A stretch of 64,000 nucleotides of DNA from Roseiarcus fermentans (lineage in GTDB: Bacteria > Pseudomonadota > Alphaproteobacteria > Rhizobiales > Beijerinckiaceae): the NCBI RefSeq assembly GCF_003315135.1, contig NZ_QNRK01000022.1, positions 1-64,000 on the forward strand, written 5' to 3'. The notes beneath the pieces are model-generated. The model had not been told where the DNA came from, did not search any database, and saw only the letters and a list, made by a program, of their open reading frames with translations. The position numbers and the translations under genes are program-made. This document shows positions 1 to 9,244 of this stretch, in pieces; positions within the stretch are counted from its first letter, which is position 1, and every line of letters starts with the position of its first letter.

Positions 1-190
1 CTCGCGTGAGGCTCTACCCGGCCTATCCGAGCAACCCTCGCAAGGCGCATCGAGGACGGGCCGCCCCGCCTCCGCAAGGACATACAGTCTTCGTCGCTTT
101 GCTCCTCGCAATGACGCGGTTGGCAGTTACGTCATTTTGTAACTACCAAGGTGGCTGTCCGCGAGGAGCCGAACAGGGCGCGCCTTGGGA

Positions 191-230
191 GGGTGCGCGT
201 CTCGCGCACCCCGGCGGCGAGACGCCGCCG
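191..230. repeat. Double-hairpin dispersed element, copy 1
   Basis: Two adjacent perfect stem-loops: a 9-bp stem GGGTGCGCG/CGCGCACCC with loop TCT (191-211), then an 8-bp stem CGGCGGCG/CGCCGCCG with loop AGA (212-230). The same two-hairpin design, including the identical GGCGGCG/CGCCGCC stem, recurs at 23179-23219. Confidence 0.7.
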
Positions 231-269
231 CTCCCGTTGAGCGCCGTGACCGCCGCTCGTACGCCGGGC

Positions 270-299
270 TTGGGAGTTACGTCATTTTGTAACTCCCAA
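270..299. repeat. Best copy of a 30-nt hairpin repeated nine times in the array
   Basis: A perfect 11-bp stem (TTGGGAGTTAC against GTAACTCCCAA) closes an 8-nt loop GTCATTTT. Related copies lie at about 120-149, 494-523, 737-766, 983-1012, 1222-1251, 1457-1486, 1700-1729 and 1932-1961. The loop is GTCATTTT or GTCACTTT throughout, while the stems vary more and are imperfect in several copies. The hairpins separate the two kinds of longer inverted-repeat element. No T-run follows, so a classical terminator is not indicated. Confidence 0.85.
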
Positions 300-2007
300 C
301 CCCGTCATTGCGAGGAGCAAAGCGCCGAAGCAATCCACGACGGAGTTTGCGTGCATTTTGCAAGGATTGCTCCGTCTTCTGCTCGCAACGAAGCCCGAAG
401 GACGGCCTGGCGGTCCACGAGCTGCAACAGTGGCCCAGCGGCCCCTGGATCGCCGCGCTTCGCTCGCGATGACGGCGTTCTTCGGCGTCCACCTTGGGAG
501 ATACGTCATTTTGTAACTGCCAAGCCGACGTCATCGCGAGGAGCGAAGCGACGTGGCGATCCAGGCGGCGGGGCCAAGGCCTGCCGCATGCGGGGCGTCG
601 CCGCGCTTCAACGTCGGCGCAGGCGGCCCCTGGATCGCCGCGTCGCCCTTCGGGCTCCTCGCGAGGACGGCGGCAAGCGTCATCGCTCTCGCCTCGGCGT
701 CGACGACCGCCCGTCATTCCCAAGGCGCCCCAAGGCTTGGGTGTTCCGTCACTTTGTAACTCCCAACCCCGTCATTGCGAGGAGCAAAGCGCCGAAGCAA
801 TCCACGACGGAGTTTGCGTCCATTTTGCAAGGATTGCTCCGTCTTCTGCTCGCAACGAAGCTCGAGGGACGGCGTGGCGGTCCACGAGCCGCAACAGCAG
901 CCGAGCGGCCCCTGGGTCGCTTCCCCCCGGGCTCTTCGACCCGGGGGTCGCTCGCGATGACGGCGTTCTTTCGGCGTCCACCTTGGGAGATACGTCATTT
1001 TGTAACTGCCAAGCCGACGTCATCGCGAGGAGCGAAGCGACGTGGCGATCCAGGCGGCGGGGCCAAGGCCTGCCGCATGCGGGGCGTCGCCGCTCAACGT
1101 CGGCGCAGGCGGCCCTGGATCGCCGCGTCGCCCTTCGGGCTCCTCGCGATGACGGCGGGAAGCGTCATCGCTCTCGCCTCGGCGTCGACGACCGCCCGTC
1201 ATTCCCAAGGCGCCCCAAGGCTTGGGTGTTCCGTCACTTTGTAACTCCCGACCCGGTCATTGCGAGGAGCAACTCCCTGGCCGACGAGCCCGGGGGGACG
1301 AAGCAACCCATGCCGCCGCTTGCTTCCTGCGGAAAAAATCGCTCCGTCTTCTGCTCTCAACGACGGGCGGCGGGACGATCAGAGGGCGCGACAGCGGCCC
1401 AGCGGCACTGGATCGCCGCGCTTCGCTCGCGATGATGGCGTTCTTCGGCGTCCACCTTGGGAGATACGTCATTTTGTAACTGCCAAGCCGACGTCATCGC
1501 GAGGAGCGAAGCGACGTGGCGATCCATGGGGCGGGGCCAAGGCCTGCCGCATGCGGGGCGTCGCCGCGCTTCAACGTCGGCGCAGGCGGCCCCTGGATCG
1601 CCGCGTCGCCCTTCGGGCTCCTCGCGAGGACGGCGGCAAGCGTCATCGCTCTCGCCTCGGCGTCGACGACCGCCCGTCATTCCCAAGGCGCCCCAAGGCT
1701 TGGGTGTTCCGTCACTTTGTAACTCCCGACCCGGTCATTGCGAGGAGCAACTCCCTGGCCGCCGAGCCCGGGGGGGGGGACGAAGCAACCCATGCCGCCG
1801 CTTGCTTCCTGCGGAAAAATCGCTCCGTCTTCTGCTCGCAACGAAGGGCGGCGGGACGATCAGAGGGCGCAACAGCGGCCCGGCGGCTCTGGATCGCGTC
1901 GCTCGCGATGACGGCGCTGTTCGCTGCCGGCTTGGGAGATACGTCATTTTTCACTCTCAACCGGGGCGGATCTCCGGGCGCCGGCGCTCTTGTCGCCGCG
2001 CTCGGCG

Positions 2008-2046
2008 AGCGCGGTACGCGGCCAGCGGCCGCGTCGACAACGACGC
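2008..2046 (+). repeat. 39-nt dispersed repeat, copy 1
   Basis: This 39-nt stretch, beginning AGCGCGGTACGCGGCC and ending GACAACGACGC, is found in reverse complement at 47270-47308 with a single mismatch by eye. Flanking GC-rich sequence on the 5' side is also loosely similar between the two sites. It lies between the end of the large array and the mpl-like gene. Confidence 0.75.
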
Positions 2047-2265
2047 ATGAGCGACTGCGGCGCGCCGGACTCGCCGCGAGCGGCCTTCCCATGATCCACA
2101 AAGCCAAACAGCGCAGGTCCGCCCGGCCTTTGTCGGGCAGGGCCGGACCGTTTATTCCTCAGTCTTGGCAGACTACCATGGCCTTCTGTTTTTGGGAAGA
2201 CATTTCCATGCGGCCACTGGCGGCCCGACGTCGATCGGCGAGGGAGCGCGGCGAGGCGCGCGGAG

Positions 2266-3714
2266 TCAGACCGCGCCACGAAGCGGGTGCAGCGTCTCCG
2301 CCAGCGCCGGCAACCGCTCGATCAGGCCGCCGATATCGCCGGACGTCAGGAACAGGACGGCGTCGTCGGCGCGCAGCTCGGCGCCGATGCGCTTGAGGCC
2401 CTCGGCGCAGGAATGGATCGGCGTGGCGTCGACGCCGGCGGCGTACACGCGCGCCATGATTTCGTTCAGACTCGCCTGCTCGTGGGTCGCGGCCCCCTGG
2501 TTCGCCGGCTCGTAGATGAACACGCGGTCGCACCCCTTGAACACGTCGTCGTACCAGGCGAGGGTGTTGCGATTGCGCCACGAAAACGTGTGCGGCTCGA
2601 ACACGACGAGCAGGCGCCGACGGGCGAAATGGGTTTTCATCGCCGCGATGGCGCTCTTCGCCTTGTCGTAGGACGATCCGAAGCCTTCGAACATCTGCAC
2701 GCTGGTCAGATCCGACTTTCGATCGAGCCGGCGCACGACGCCGCGAAAGCTCGCCATCGCCGCCGCGTATTGCTCGACGCCGACGAGGCCGAGGGTCAGA
2801 ACGAACGCCCCGATCCCGACCATGTTTTCGATGTTGTGCGCGCCGAGCTGACTGGTCGTCACCCGGGCGATCGCGCGACCGCGCTCGGTCAGGGTGAATT
2901 GCGAGGTTTCGCCATAGTCGATGTCGACCGCCCGCCAGTCGCCGCGGGTGAGACCGAAGGTCACGACGTCGCGCTTCACGTCGGCGAGAAAACGCTCGCT
3001 GAGTTCGCCCGAGGTCGCCGCGACGATCAGCCCGTCGCGCGGGACCAGATCGAACAAGCGATGGAACGGCGCGAGGTAGGACTCGATCGTCGGGAAGACG
3101 TTGACGTGATCGTGGGCCAGCGGCGCCAGCAACAGGTGCGCGGGTCGGTAATGCAGGAATTTCGACCGGTTGTCGGTGTTGGAAGAGGGATATTCGTCGC
3201 CTTCGAGCAGAAAGAACCGTCCCTGGCCGGCATTGGCGGCCCGGGCGGGCGACAACGGCACGGCGCCGATCATCCACGACGGATCGAGCCCGGCGCTCGC
3301 GAGGCAATGCGCCATCATCGCAACGCTCGTCGTCTTGCCGAACGACCCCGCCGCCACGATGTTGTCCCGGCCGCGCGACAGCAGCGCGAGCGCTTCGGCG
3401 AAGGACAGGATCTTTGCCCCTCCCGGCGCCGCGGCGCGGCGGAAAGCTTCCGCGACCTCGGCGTTCTGGTCCGGCGTCAATCGGGCGTTCTTGCCGATGA
3501 CGATGAGATCGGCGTCGTCGGGAATGTTCTGCGGCGCGTAGGGCGTCCGGCACGCCAGATGTTCGCGAGCCAGCACGTGCGAGATTGGCGGATAGACCGC
3601 CTCGTCGGAGCCGGTCACGGCGACGCCGCTGTCGCGCAGCAGGATCGCGGTGGCGCTCATGCCGACGCCGGCGAGGCCGATGAAGTGCGCCTTACGAAAG
3701 GGAAATGCCGTCAT
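2266..3714 (-). CDS. mpl: Mur ligase family protein, Mpl-like
   Basis: A 482-aa ATP-dependent ligase of the Mur family, cytoplasmic, most like Mpl, which reattaches the recovered murein tripeptide to UDP-MurNAc in cell-wall recycling. The N-terminus has the UDP-binding fold start (FIGLAGVGMS, residues 11-20). The central domain has the P-loop GSFGKTTS near 123-130. A block reading EGDEYPSS followed by RSKFLHYRP resembles the Mpl EADEYDTAFFDKRSKF block, although the usual EADEYDT is changed. Length is close to E. coli Mpl (457 aa). It lies downstream of acnB on the same strand, with 150 bp containing a hairpin between. MurC is the alternative, but the RSKFLHYRP block favours Mpl. No strong ribosome binding site is visible. 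Confidence 0.8.
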   Translation of the reverse strand: MTAFPFRKAHFIGLAGVGMSATAILLRDSGVAVTGSDEAVYPPISHVLAREHLACRTPYAPQNIPDDADLIVIGKNARLTPDQNAEVAEAFRRAAAPGGAKILSFAEALALLSRGRDNIVAAGSFGKTTSVAMMAHCLASAGLDPSWMIGAVPLSPARAANAGQGRFFLLEGDEYPSSNTDNRSKFLHYRPAHLLLAPLAHDHVNVFPTIESYLAPFHRLFDLVPRDGLIVAATSGELSERFLADVKRDVVTFGLTRGDWRAVDIDYGETSQFTLTERGRAIARVTTSQLGAHNIENMVGIGAFVLTLGLVGVEQYAAAMASFRGVVRRLDRKSDLTSVQMFEGFGSSYDKAKSAIAAMKTHFARRRLLVVFEPHTFSWRNRNTLAWYDDVFKGCDRVFIYEPANQGAATHEQASLNEIMARVYAAGVDATPIHSCAEGLKRIGAELRADDAVLFLTSGDIGGLIERLPALAETLHPLRGAV

Positions 3715-3808
3715 TGTCGCTTTGAATGAATCCGGGTTTGCGCCGCGGCGGAGTCCGTGTGTGGCCGTATACGGCCCGGCGGGCCCTCACCCTGCCGCTT
3801 CGCGGCTG

Positions 3809-3831
3809 ACCCTCTCCCGGAGGGAGAGGGT
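3809..3831. terminator. Perfect hairpin between acnB and the mpl-like gene
   Basis: A 10-bp perfect stem (ACCCTCTCCC/GGGAGAGGGT) with loop GGA lies 34 bases past the acnB stop. There is no T-run, so it could equally be one of the CCCTCTCC...GGAGAGGG palindromes scattered through many proteobacterial genomes. It may end or attenuate acnB transcription before the mpl-like gene. Confidence 0.5.
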
Positions 3832-3864
3832 CTCCCCTCCGCGACGAGGGCCGGCCGGCGCCGA

Positions 3865-6456
3865 TCACGCCCCGACCGTCTCCGCCGCCTCGACGAACTC
3901 CGGGATCTGATCGAAATTCATGTAGCGGTAGACTTCGTCGGTCTTGCCCTTCAGGCCGCCGACCGCGGCCATGTATTCCTCGAAGGTCGGGATTCTGCCC
4001 AGCAGAGCGCCGACGGCGGCGAGTTCGGCCGACGACAGGTAGACGCGGGTGTCGATGCCGAGGCGGTTGGGGAAGTTGCGGGTCGAGGTGGAGAGCGCCG
4101 TCGAGCCCTTTCGGATCTGCGCCTGGTTGCCCATGCACAGCGAGCAGCCGGGCATTTCCATCCGCGCGCCGGATTTTCCGAGCGTGGCGTAATAGCCTTC
4201 TTCCGTGAGAAGATGGGCGTCCATCTTGGTCGGCGGGGCGATCCACAGGCGGGTCGGAATATCCGACTTGCCGGCGAGGATCTTTCCGGCGGCGCGGAAA
4301 TGGCCGATGTTGGTCATGCACGAGCCGATGAACACCTCGTCGATCTTATCGCCGGCGACTTCCGACAGCGGCTTGATGTCGTCCGGGTCGTTCGGGCAGG
4401 CGAGCAGCGGCTCGGTGATCGTGGCGAGATCGATCTCGAACACCGCCGCGTAATCGGCGTCGGCGTCGGGCGCGAGCAGGACGGGGTCGGCGAGCCAGGC
4501 TTCCTGGGCGGCGATGCGGCGCTCGAGCGAACGGCGATCCTGGTAGCCTTCGGCGATCATCCACTTCATCAGCGTGATGTTCGACCTGAGGTATTCGCTG
4601 ATCGGCTCCTTGTTCAGCCGCACCGTGCAGCCGGCGGCCGAGCGCTCGGCGGACGCGTCGGACAGCTCGAACGCCTGCTCGACCTTGAGGTCGGGCAGAC
4701 CTTCGATCTCGAGGATGCGGCCGCTGAAGACGTTTCTCTTGCCCTTCTTCTCGATCGTCAGGGCGCCTGCCTTGATCGCGGCGTAGGGAATGGCGTTGAC
4801 GAGGTCGCGCAGGGTGATCCCCGGCTGCATTGTCCCCTTGAAGCGGACCAGCACCGACTCGGGCATGTCGAGCGGCATCACGCCGGTGGCGGCCGCGAAG
4901 GCGACGAGGCCGGAGCCGGCCGGGAACGAAATGCCGATCGGGAAGCGGGTGTGGCTGTCGCCGCCGGTGCCGACGGTGTCGGGCAGGAGCAGTCGGTTCA
5001 GCCAGGAGTGGATGACGCCGTCGCCGGGCCTGAGCGAGATGCCGCCGCGGTTAGAAATGAAAGTCGGCAGGTCGCGGTGGGTCTGGACGTCGACGAGCTT
5101 CGGGTAGGCGGCGGTGTGGCAGAAGGACTGCATCACCAGATCCGCCGAGAAGCCGAGGCAGGCGAGGTCCTTCAATTCGTCGCGGGTCATCGGGCCGGTC
5201 GTGTCCTGCGAGCCGACGGTGGTCATCCTCGGCTCGCAATAGGTTCCGGGACGAACCCCCTTGCCCTCGGGCAGGCCGCAGGCGCGGCCGACCATTTTTT
5301 GGGCGAGCGTGAAGCCCTTGCCGCTGTCGCCGGGCGCCGCAGGGAGGCGGAACAGCGTCGATGCGGGCAGGTTCAGCGCTTCTCGCGCGCGGGCGGTGAG
5401 GCCGCGGCCGATGATCAGCGGAATGCGGCCGCCGGCGCGCACCTCGTCGAAGATCACGTCCGACTTGACCTTGAACTCGGCGATCGCCGCGCCGTTCTTC
5501 CAGGCCTTGCCGTCATAGGGGCGCAGTTCGATCACGTCGCCCATCTCCATCTGCGACACGTCGAGTTCGATCGGCAGCGCGCCGGCGTCTTCCATCGTGT
5601 TGTAGAAGATCGGCGCGATCTTCGAGCCCAGGCAGACGCCGCCGAAGCGCTTGTTCGGGACATAAGGGATGCCCTGCCCGGTGAACCAGAGCACGGAATT
5701 GGTGGCGGATTTGCGCGACGAGCCGGTGCCGACCACGTCGCCGACATAGGCGACGGGATGCCCCTTGGCGATCAGCGCCGCCAGCTGCTTCGTCGCGCCG
5801 CGCACGCCCGGCTCGTCCGGCTCGATGCCCGGACGCGGGTTCTTGAGCATGGCGAGCGCGTGCAGGGGGATGTCGGGGCGGGTCGAGGCGTCGGGGGCCG
5901 GCGACAGATCGTCGGTGTTGGTCTCGCCCGACACCTTGAACACGGTCAGCGTCAGCTGCTCGGGAACCTCGGGGCGCGAGGTGAACCACTCGGCGTCGGC
6001 CCAGGATTTGATCACCGTCTTCGCGTTGGCGTCGCCCTTGTCGGCGAGCTCCTTCACGTCGTGGAAATAGTCGAAGATCAGCAGGGTCTTCTTCAGGCCC
6101 TCGGCGGCGATCGCGCCGACTGCCGGGTCCGGCAGCAGGTCGATCAGCGCCTTGATGTTGAAGCCGCCGAGCATCGTGCCGAGCAGTCGCGTCGCGAGCG
6201 CGCGCGAAACGAGCGCGTTGGTCTCGTAGCCCTTGGCGACGCCGTCGAGGAAGCCGGCCTTGAGCCGGGCCGCGTCGTCCACGCCCGCCGGCACGCGGTG
6301 GGTCAAAAGGTCGACCAGAAACGCCTCCTCGCCCTTCGGCGGATCGCGCAACAGGGCGATCAGGGCCTCGGTCTGCTTCGCCGACAGCGGCAGCGGCGGG
6401 ATTCCGAGCGCGGCGCGTTCGGCGACATGGGCTCGGTAGGCTTCGAGAAACGACAT
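3865..6456 (-). CDS. acnB: Aconitate hydratase B (bifunctional aconitase/2-methylisocitrate dehydratase)
   Basis: Converts citrate to isocitrate via cis-aconitate in the TCA cycle, and probably 2-methylisocitrate in propionate breakdown; cytoplasmic 4Fe-4S enzyme. I chose the ATG at 6456, giving 863 aa that begins [18 protein letters not shown], which aligns with the E. coli AcnB N-terminus (865 aa); an in-frame ATG 33 codons upstream would add an unconserved tail. The cluster cysteines are all present: Cys713 in GSCMTNIG and Cys771/Cys774 in [10 protein letters not shown], matching E. coli 710/769/772. The B-type order (HEAT-like N-terminal domain, swivel domain, then catalytic domains) fits the sequence. 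A long open frame on the opposite strand is a codon-bias shadow. Confidence 0.96.
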   Translation of the reverse strand: MSFLEAYRAHVAERAALGIPPLPLSAKQTEALIALLRDPPKGEEAFLVDLLTHRVPAGVDDAARLKAGFLDGVAKGYETNALVSRALATRLLGTMLGGFNIKALIDLLPDPAVGAIAAEGLKKTLLIFDYFHDVKELADKGDANAKTVIKSWADAEWFTSRPEVPEQLTLTVFKVSGETNTDDLSPAPDASTRPDIPLHALAMLKNPRPGIEPDEPGVRGATKQLAALIAKGHPVAYVGDVVGTGSSRKSATNSVLWFTGQGIPYVPNKRFGGVCLGSKIAPIFYNTMEDAGALPIELDVSQMEMGDVIELRPYDGKAWKNGAAIAEFKVKSDVIFDEVRAGGRIPLIIGRGLTARAREALNLPASTLFRLPAAPGDSGKGFTLAQKMVGRACGLPEGKGVRPGTYCEPRMTTVGSQDTTGPMTRDELKDLACLGFSADLVMQSFCHTAAYPKLVDVQTHRDLPTFISNRGGISLRPGDGVIHSWLNRLLLPDTVGTGGDSHTRFPIGISFPAGSGLVAFAAATGVMPLDMPESVLVRFKGTMQPGITLRDLVNAIPYAAIKAGALTIEKKGKRNVFSGRILEIEGLPDLKVEQAFELSDASAERSAAGCTVRLNKEPISEYLRSNITLMKWMIAEGYQDRRSLERRIAAQEAWLADPVLLAPDADADYAAVFEIDLATITEPLLACPNDPDDIKPLSEVAGDKIDEVFIGSCMTNIGHFRAAGKILAGKSDIPTRLWIAPPTKMDAHLLTEEGYYATLGKSGARMEMPGCSLCMGNQAQIRKGSTALSTSTRNFPNRLGIDTRVYLSSAELAAVGALLGRIPTFEEYMAAVGGLKGKTDEVYRYMNFDQIPEFVEAAETVGA

Positions 6457-6791
6457 GAGGACTCTGTCTCCGCGGGGTGTCGACGCATGCGCGGCGCTCT
6501 CGCCGCGAAAATCATAAGGGATATCGGCAAGCCGGCGGCTTGCGTCAATTGACATTCTGGCGAAATGCCGCGCGCGGAGGTCGACAAATCCTTGACCCGG
6601 CGCCGTGAACGGCCGCGAACCCTACCTCCGGCTCATAGCGATCGGGCATAAACCTTGCTAATGCTGTGATGCGGTCGTCTCGCGTGATCCGAATCCGGAG
6701 CACGCGAGGGCCGGGCAAGGCGGCGCGCGCGGACGGTCGCGCGGCGAAACGGGGGAAGGCGTGGCGATATCAACTCCCAAGGCGGTGCTGG

Positions 6792-7322
6792 ATGCGTAAA
6801 ATCCATTTCACGGCGGATACACATTTCGGGCATATGTTCGCGCTCACCAAGCGCATGCGGCCGTTCAAATCGCTCAGCGAAATGGACGAGCTTCTGGTCA
6901 CGCGCTGGAACGAGCGCGTCAGTCCCGACGACGAGGTCTACCACCTCGGCGACGTCGGTCACGATCATCACGACCGCCTCGCCGAGTTGCTCGGCCGACT
7001 CCACGGTCACATCCATCTCGTGCTCGGCAACAACGATCCGCGCCCGCTGATGGAGGCGACGCGCCGGTTCGTCTCGATCGTCGAAATGCGGGAAATCGCC
7101 ATCGGCGGCCAGCGGATCTTCCTGTGCCACTACCCCTTGCGCGAGTGGCCGAACGCCTGGCGCGGCGCCTGGCATCTCTACGGGCACGTCCACGGCAAAT
7201 TCAACAGCCAACCGCACGGTCTGAGCCTCGACGTCGGAGTCGACAGCCATGGCTTCGGCCCGATCGGCATCGACATCGTCGCCGCCGAAATGCGCCTGCG
7301 GGCGCCGGGCGTGGCGGCCTAG
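6792..7322 (+). CDS. Calcineurin-like metallophosphoesterase
   Basis: A 176-aa single-domain phosphoesterase with the full dinuclear-metal motif set: ADTHFGH near the N-terminus, HLGDVGHDHH, LGNNDPR, CHYPLREWP and YGHVHGKF. It resembles the small stand-alone phosphoesterases (COG4186 type) whose substrates are unknown. The ATG at 6792 starts the domain directly (MRKIHFTADTHFGH); the frame is open further upstream but shows no family similarity there. It is divergent from acnB and convergent with the yghU-like gene. Confidence 0.88.
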   Translation: MRKIHFTADTHFGHMFALTKRMRPFKSLSEMDELLVTRWNERVSPDDEVYHLGDVGHDHHDRLAELLGRLHGHIHLVLGNNDPRPLMEATRRFVSIVEMREIAIGGQRIFLCHYPLREWPNAWRGAWHLYGHVHGKFNSQPHGLSLDVGVDSHGFGPIGIDIVAAEMRLRAPGVAA

Positions 7323-7343
7323 CCGAGACGCCGCCGCGCGCGC

Positions 7344-7372
7344 CGCCCTCGTCGCGCGCCTCGACGAGGGCG
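7344..7372. terminator. Stem-loop between convergent genes
   Basis: An 11-bp perfect stem (CGCCCTCGTCG/CGACGAGGGCG) with a 7-nt loop sits 21 bases past the phosphoesterase stop, in the space between two convergent genes. It could serve as a terminator, though neither side shows a T-run. Confidence 0.5.
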
Positions 7373-7482
7373 ATCCGCGCGCCGCGGGCCGACCGACCGC
7401 GTCGCGGCCTCCCTGCGAGCCCGGATGACGCCGTCAGGCCATGTCCGCGCGCGCGGACGGGCGCGCGCAACGAGCCGACCTT

Positions 7483-8364
7483 TTACGGCTTCGCCTCCGG
7501 TTCGAGCTTGTCCTGCGTCTTCGTGGCGAAGTCGTCCGCGTCATGGCGCTCGCGCAACTGGCCGGCGGGATCGCCGTAGGTGCGGTTGACCATGCGCCCG
7601 CGCACCACCGCGGGCCGCTGGAGCAACTCGTCCGCCCACCGCTTCACGTTGCCGTAGTCCTGCACCGACAGGAATTCGGCGGCGTTGTAGAGAAACCCTT
7701 CCACCAGACCGCCGTACCAGGGAAAGATGGCGATGTCGGCGATGGTGTAGGCGTCGCCGGCGACGTAGCGGCTCTCGCCCAGGCGCCGGTCGAGGACGTC
7801 GAGCTGGCGCTTCGTCTCCATCGTGAAGCGGTCGATGGCGTATTCGAACTTCGCCGGCGCATAGGCGTAGAAGTGGCCGAAGCCTCCGCCGACGTAGGGC
7901 GCGCTGCCCATCTGCCAGAACAGCCACGACAGGCACTCCGCCCGCGCTCCCGGCTCCGAGGGCGCGAGGACGCCGAATTTTTCCGACAGATAGAGCAGAA
8001 TGGCGCCCGATTCGAACACCCGGATCGGCGTCGGGCCGGAGCGGTCGACCATCGCCGGAATCTTGGAGTTGGGGTTGGCCGCGACGAAGCCGCTGCCGAA
8101 CTGGTCGCCCTCGCCGATGTTGATCAGCCAGGCGTCGTACTCGGCGCCGGCGAAGCCCAGCGCCAGCAGCTCCTCGAGCAGGATCGTGACCTTCTGCCCG
8201 TTGGGGGTCGCGAGCGAATAGAGCTGCAGCGGGTGACGCCCGACCGGCAGGTCCTTCTCGTGCGTCGCCCCGGCGATCGGCCGGTTGATGCTGGCGAACC
8301 GGCCGCCGCTCGGCTTGCTCCAGGTCCACACTTGCGGCGGGACGTACGATTCGGTTTCGGCCAT
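7483..8364 (-). CDS. yghU: Glutathione S-transferase, YghU type
   Basis: A cytoplasmic GST of 293 aa, close to the 288 aa of E. coli YghU, an Nu-class enzyme that acts as a disulfide-bond reductase/peroxidase with two glutathiones. The long N-terminal arm (VWTWSKPSGGRFASINRP) and the segment ATPNGQKVTILLEELLALG are typical of the family, followed by the thioredoxin-fold motif IPAMVD and ESGAILLYLSEKFG. The ATG at 8364 has AGGA upstream and starts MAETESYVPPQ. An in-frame upstream extension would run into the divergent vapB promoter region and is unlikely to be used. Confidence 0.92.
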   Translation of the reverse strand: MAETESYVPPQVWTWSKPSGGRFASINRPIAGATHEKDLPVGRHPLQLYSLATPNGQKVTILLEELLALGFAGAEYDAWLINIGEGDQFGSGFVAANPNSKIPAMVDRSGPTPIRVFESGAILLYLSEKFGVLAPSEPGARAECLSWLFWQMGSAPYVGGGFGHFYAYAPAKFEYAIDRFTMETKRQLDVLDRRLGESRYVAGDAYTIADIAIFPWYGGLVEGFLYNAAEFLSVQDYGNVKRWADELLQRPAVVRGRMVNRTYGDPAGQLRERHDADDFATKTQDKLEPEAKP

Positions 8365-8375
8365 GGGCTTGATCC

Positions 8376-8414
8376 TTGAGCTTCCCGGACACGGGATATA
8401 TAACTGGTTATATC
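8376..8414 (+). promoter_or_regulatory. Promoter and operator of the first vapBC pair
   Basis: A -35 like TTGAGC (8376-8381), a 17-nt spacer and a -10 TATAAC (8399-8404) precede the antitoxin gene. The -10 is embedded in a dyad ATATAAC-TG-GTTATAT (8398-8413) with perfect 7-bp arms, the right place for autorepression by the antitoxin/toxin complex. GGAGAGGG follows as ribosome binding site. The site is assigned from sequence shape only. Confidence 0.6.
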
Positions 8415-8427
8415 GTGGAGAGGGTCG

Positions 8428-8730
8428 ATGAGCAATGCGGCGCAGAAGCGGGCGATCGAAAGCTATCGGCGCCGCCTTGCCCATCGCGGCGTCGCGCGGT
8501 TCGAGGTCCAGGCGCTCGAAACCGACCGGGATCTGATCCGCGCGCTGGCCCGGCGTCTGGCCGAGGAGGGCCCGGGCGCGAGCGAGGCGCGGGCCGCGGT
8601 TCGGCGGATCGTCGGCGACGAACCGCCGAACAACGGCAACATCTTGCGGGCGTTGCGGCGTTCGCCGCTGGTCGGGGCGGAACTCGCCTTCGGGCGTCCG
8701 CGCGAAGAGGGGCGCAAGGTCGACCTGTGA
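8428..8730 (+). CDS. VapB-like antitoxin of a PIN-domain toxin
   Basis: A 100-aa basic protein starting MSNAAQKRAIESYRRRLAHRG. The pattern YRRRLAxRGVxRxEVQ, a helical region rich in Arg/Ala, and the C-terminal GRKVDL (compare GRDVDL) are what I know from a common antitoxin group found next to PIN toxins. It presumably binds the operator just upstream and covers the toxin active site with its C-terminus. It overlaps the toxin gene by 4 bases (GTGA), so translation is coupled. Confidence 0.8.
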   Translation: MSNAAQKRAIESYRRRLAHRGVARFEVQALETDRDLIRALARRLAEEGPGASEARAAVRRIVGDEPPNNGNILRALRRSPLVGAELAFGRPREEGRKVDL

Positions 8731-9158
8731 CCCGCTTCGTGCTCGACACCAACGTCATCAGCAACGTGGTCAAACCCGAACCGTCTCAGGCGCTGCTGGA
8801 CTGGTGGGCCGGGCGGCGGGACGAAGATCTGTTCATCGCTTCCCTTACCGTCGCGGAAATCCGGCTCGGCATCCTCCAGAAGCCGAGCGGCCGGAAGCGC
8901 GACGCCCTGGAGGCCTGGTTCTCCGGCCCCGAGGGACCGCAAGCGCTGTTCGCCGGACGCATTCTCGCCTTCGACGACAAGGCCGGGCTGATCTGGGCGC
9001 GTCTGATGGCGGACGGCGCGGCCGCCGGCCGGCCGCGGAGCGCCCTCGACATGATCATCGGGGCCGTCGCCCTGGCCAATGATTGCGTGGTCGCAACGGA
9101 CAACGAAAAGGACTTCGCAGGCTTGGCATTCGTCAATCCCGTGAGGGGCGCGACATGA
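8727..9158 (+). CDS. VapC-like toxin, PIN-domain ribonuclease
   Basis: A 143-aa PIN domain starting at a GTG that overlaps the antitoxin stop. The acidic metal-binding residues are visible: LDTNVIS at the N-terminus, the Glu of TVAEIRLGIL, then LDMIIGAVA and ATDNEKDF. VapC toxins usually cleave tRNA or rRNA and stop translation. The Arg/Lys-rich middle with GILQ and the LDMIIGA block places it with the FitB-like group. It appears intact. Whether the pair is active is not visible from sequence. Confidence 0.9.
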   Translation: MTRFVLDTNVISNVVKPEPSQALLDWWAGRRDEDLFIASLTVAEIRLGILQKPSGRKRDALEAWFSGPEGPQALFAGRILAFDDKAGLIWARLMADGAAAGRPRSALDMIIGAVALANDCVVATDNEKDFAGLAFVNPVRGAT

Positions 9159-9244
9159 GGCGGCTGCCCGCAGCCGCGGGTTGCGGCGGACGAGCGGCGC
9201 TGGCAGACTGACGCGGGTTCGGTCCACCGCGGAGGCGTTCGGCA

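Larger units (their letters stand above)
1..1965. repeat. Tandem array of ~480-bp units built of inverted-repeat elements
   Basis: About four imperfect units follow one another; the marker TAACTCCC followed by a GTCATTGCGAGGAGC block recurs near 290, 757, 1241 and 1720 (spacing about 467-483). Each unit has two inverted-repeat elements. One starts GTCATTGCGAGGAGCAAAGC and the other CGTCATCGCGAGGAGCGAAG, and each is closed by a reversed copy such as CTCGCGATGACG. Long open frames run across it in several frames on both strands, but they encode only low-complexity Arg/Ala/Pro-rich sequence that repeats with the DNA unit, so I regard the region as non-coding. Similar short GTCATTGCGAG palindromes are known from intergenic DNA of many proteobacteria; tandem amplification to 2 kb is unusual. 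Confidence 0.9.

Noticed and set aside
120-1961. GTCATTTT hairpins as rho-independent terminators
   Set aside because: No T-run follows either arm, there are no genes to terminate, and several stems are imperfect while the loop is conserved.
2116-2149. Terminator downstream of the mpl-like gene
   Set aside because: GGTCCG/CGGACC pair but the inner stem is interrupted, and it lies over 100 bases past the stop without a T-run.
6-2396. Long open frames (up to ~410 codons) across the first repeat array on both strands
   Set aside because: They repeat with the DNA unit, are Arg/Ala/Pro-rich in every frame, lack ribosome binding sites and end in unrelated DNA; they are a by-product of high GC.
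3757-6552. 931-codon open frame opposite acnB
   Set aside because: It mirrors the acnB codon bias, has a His/Arg/Glu-rich composition without domains, and acnB has all catalytic residues.
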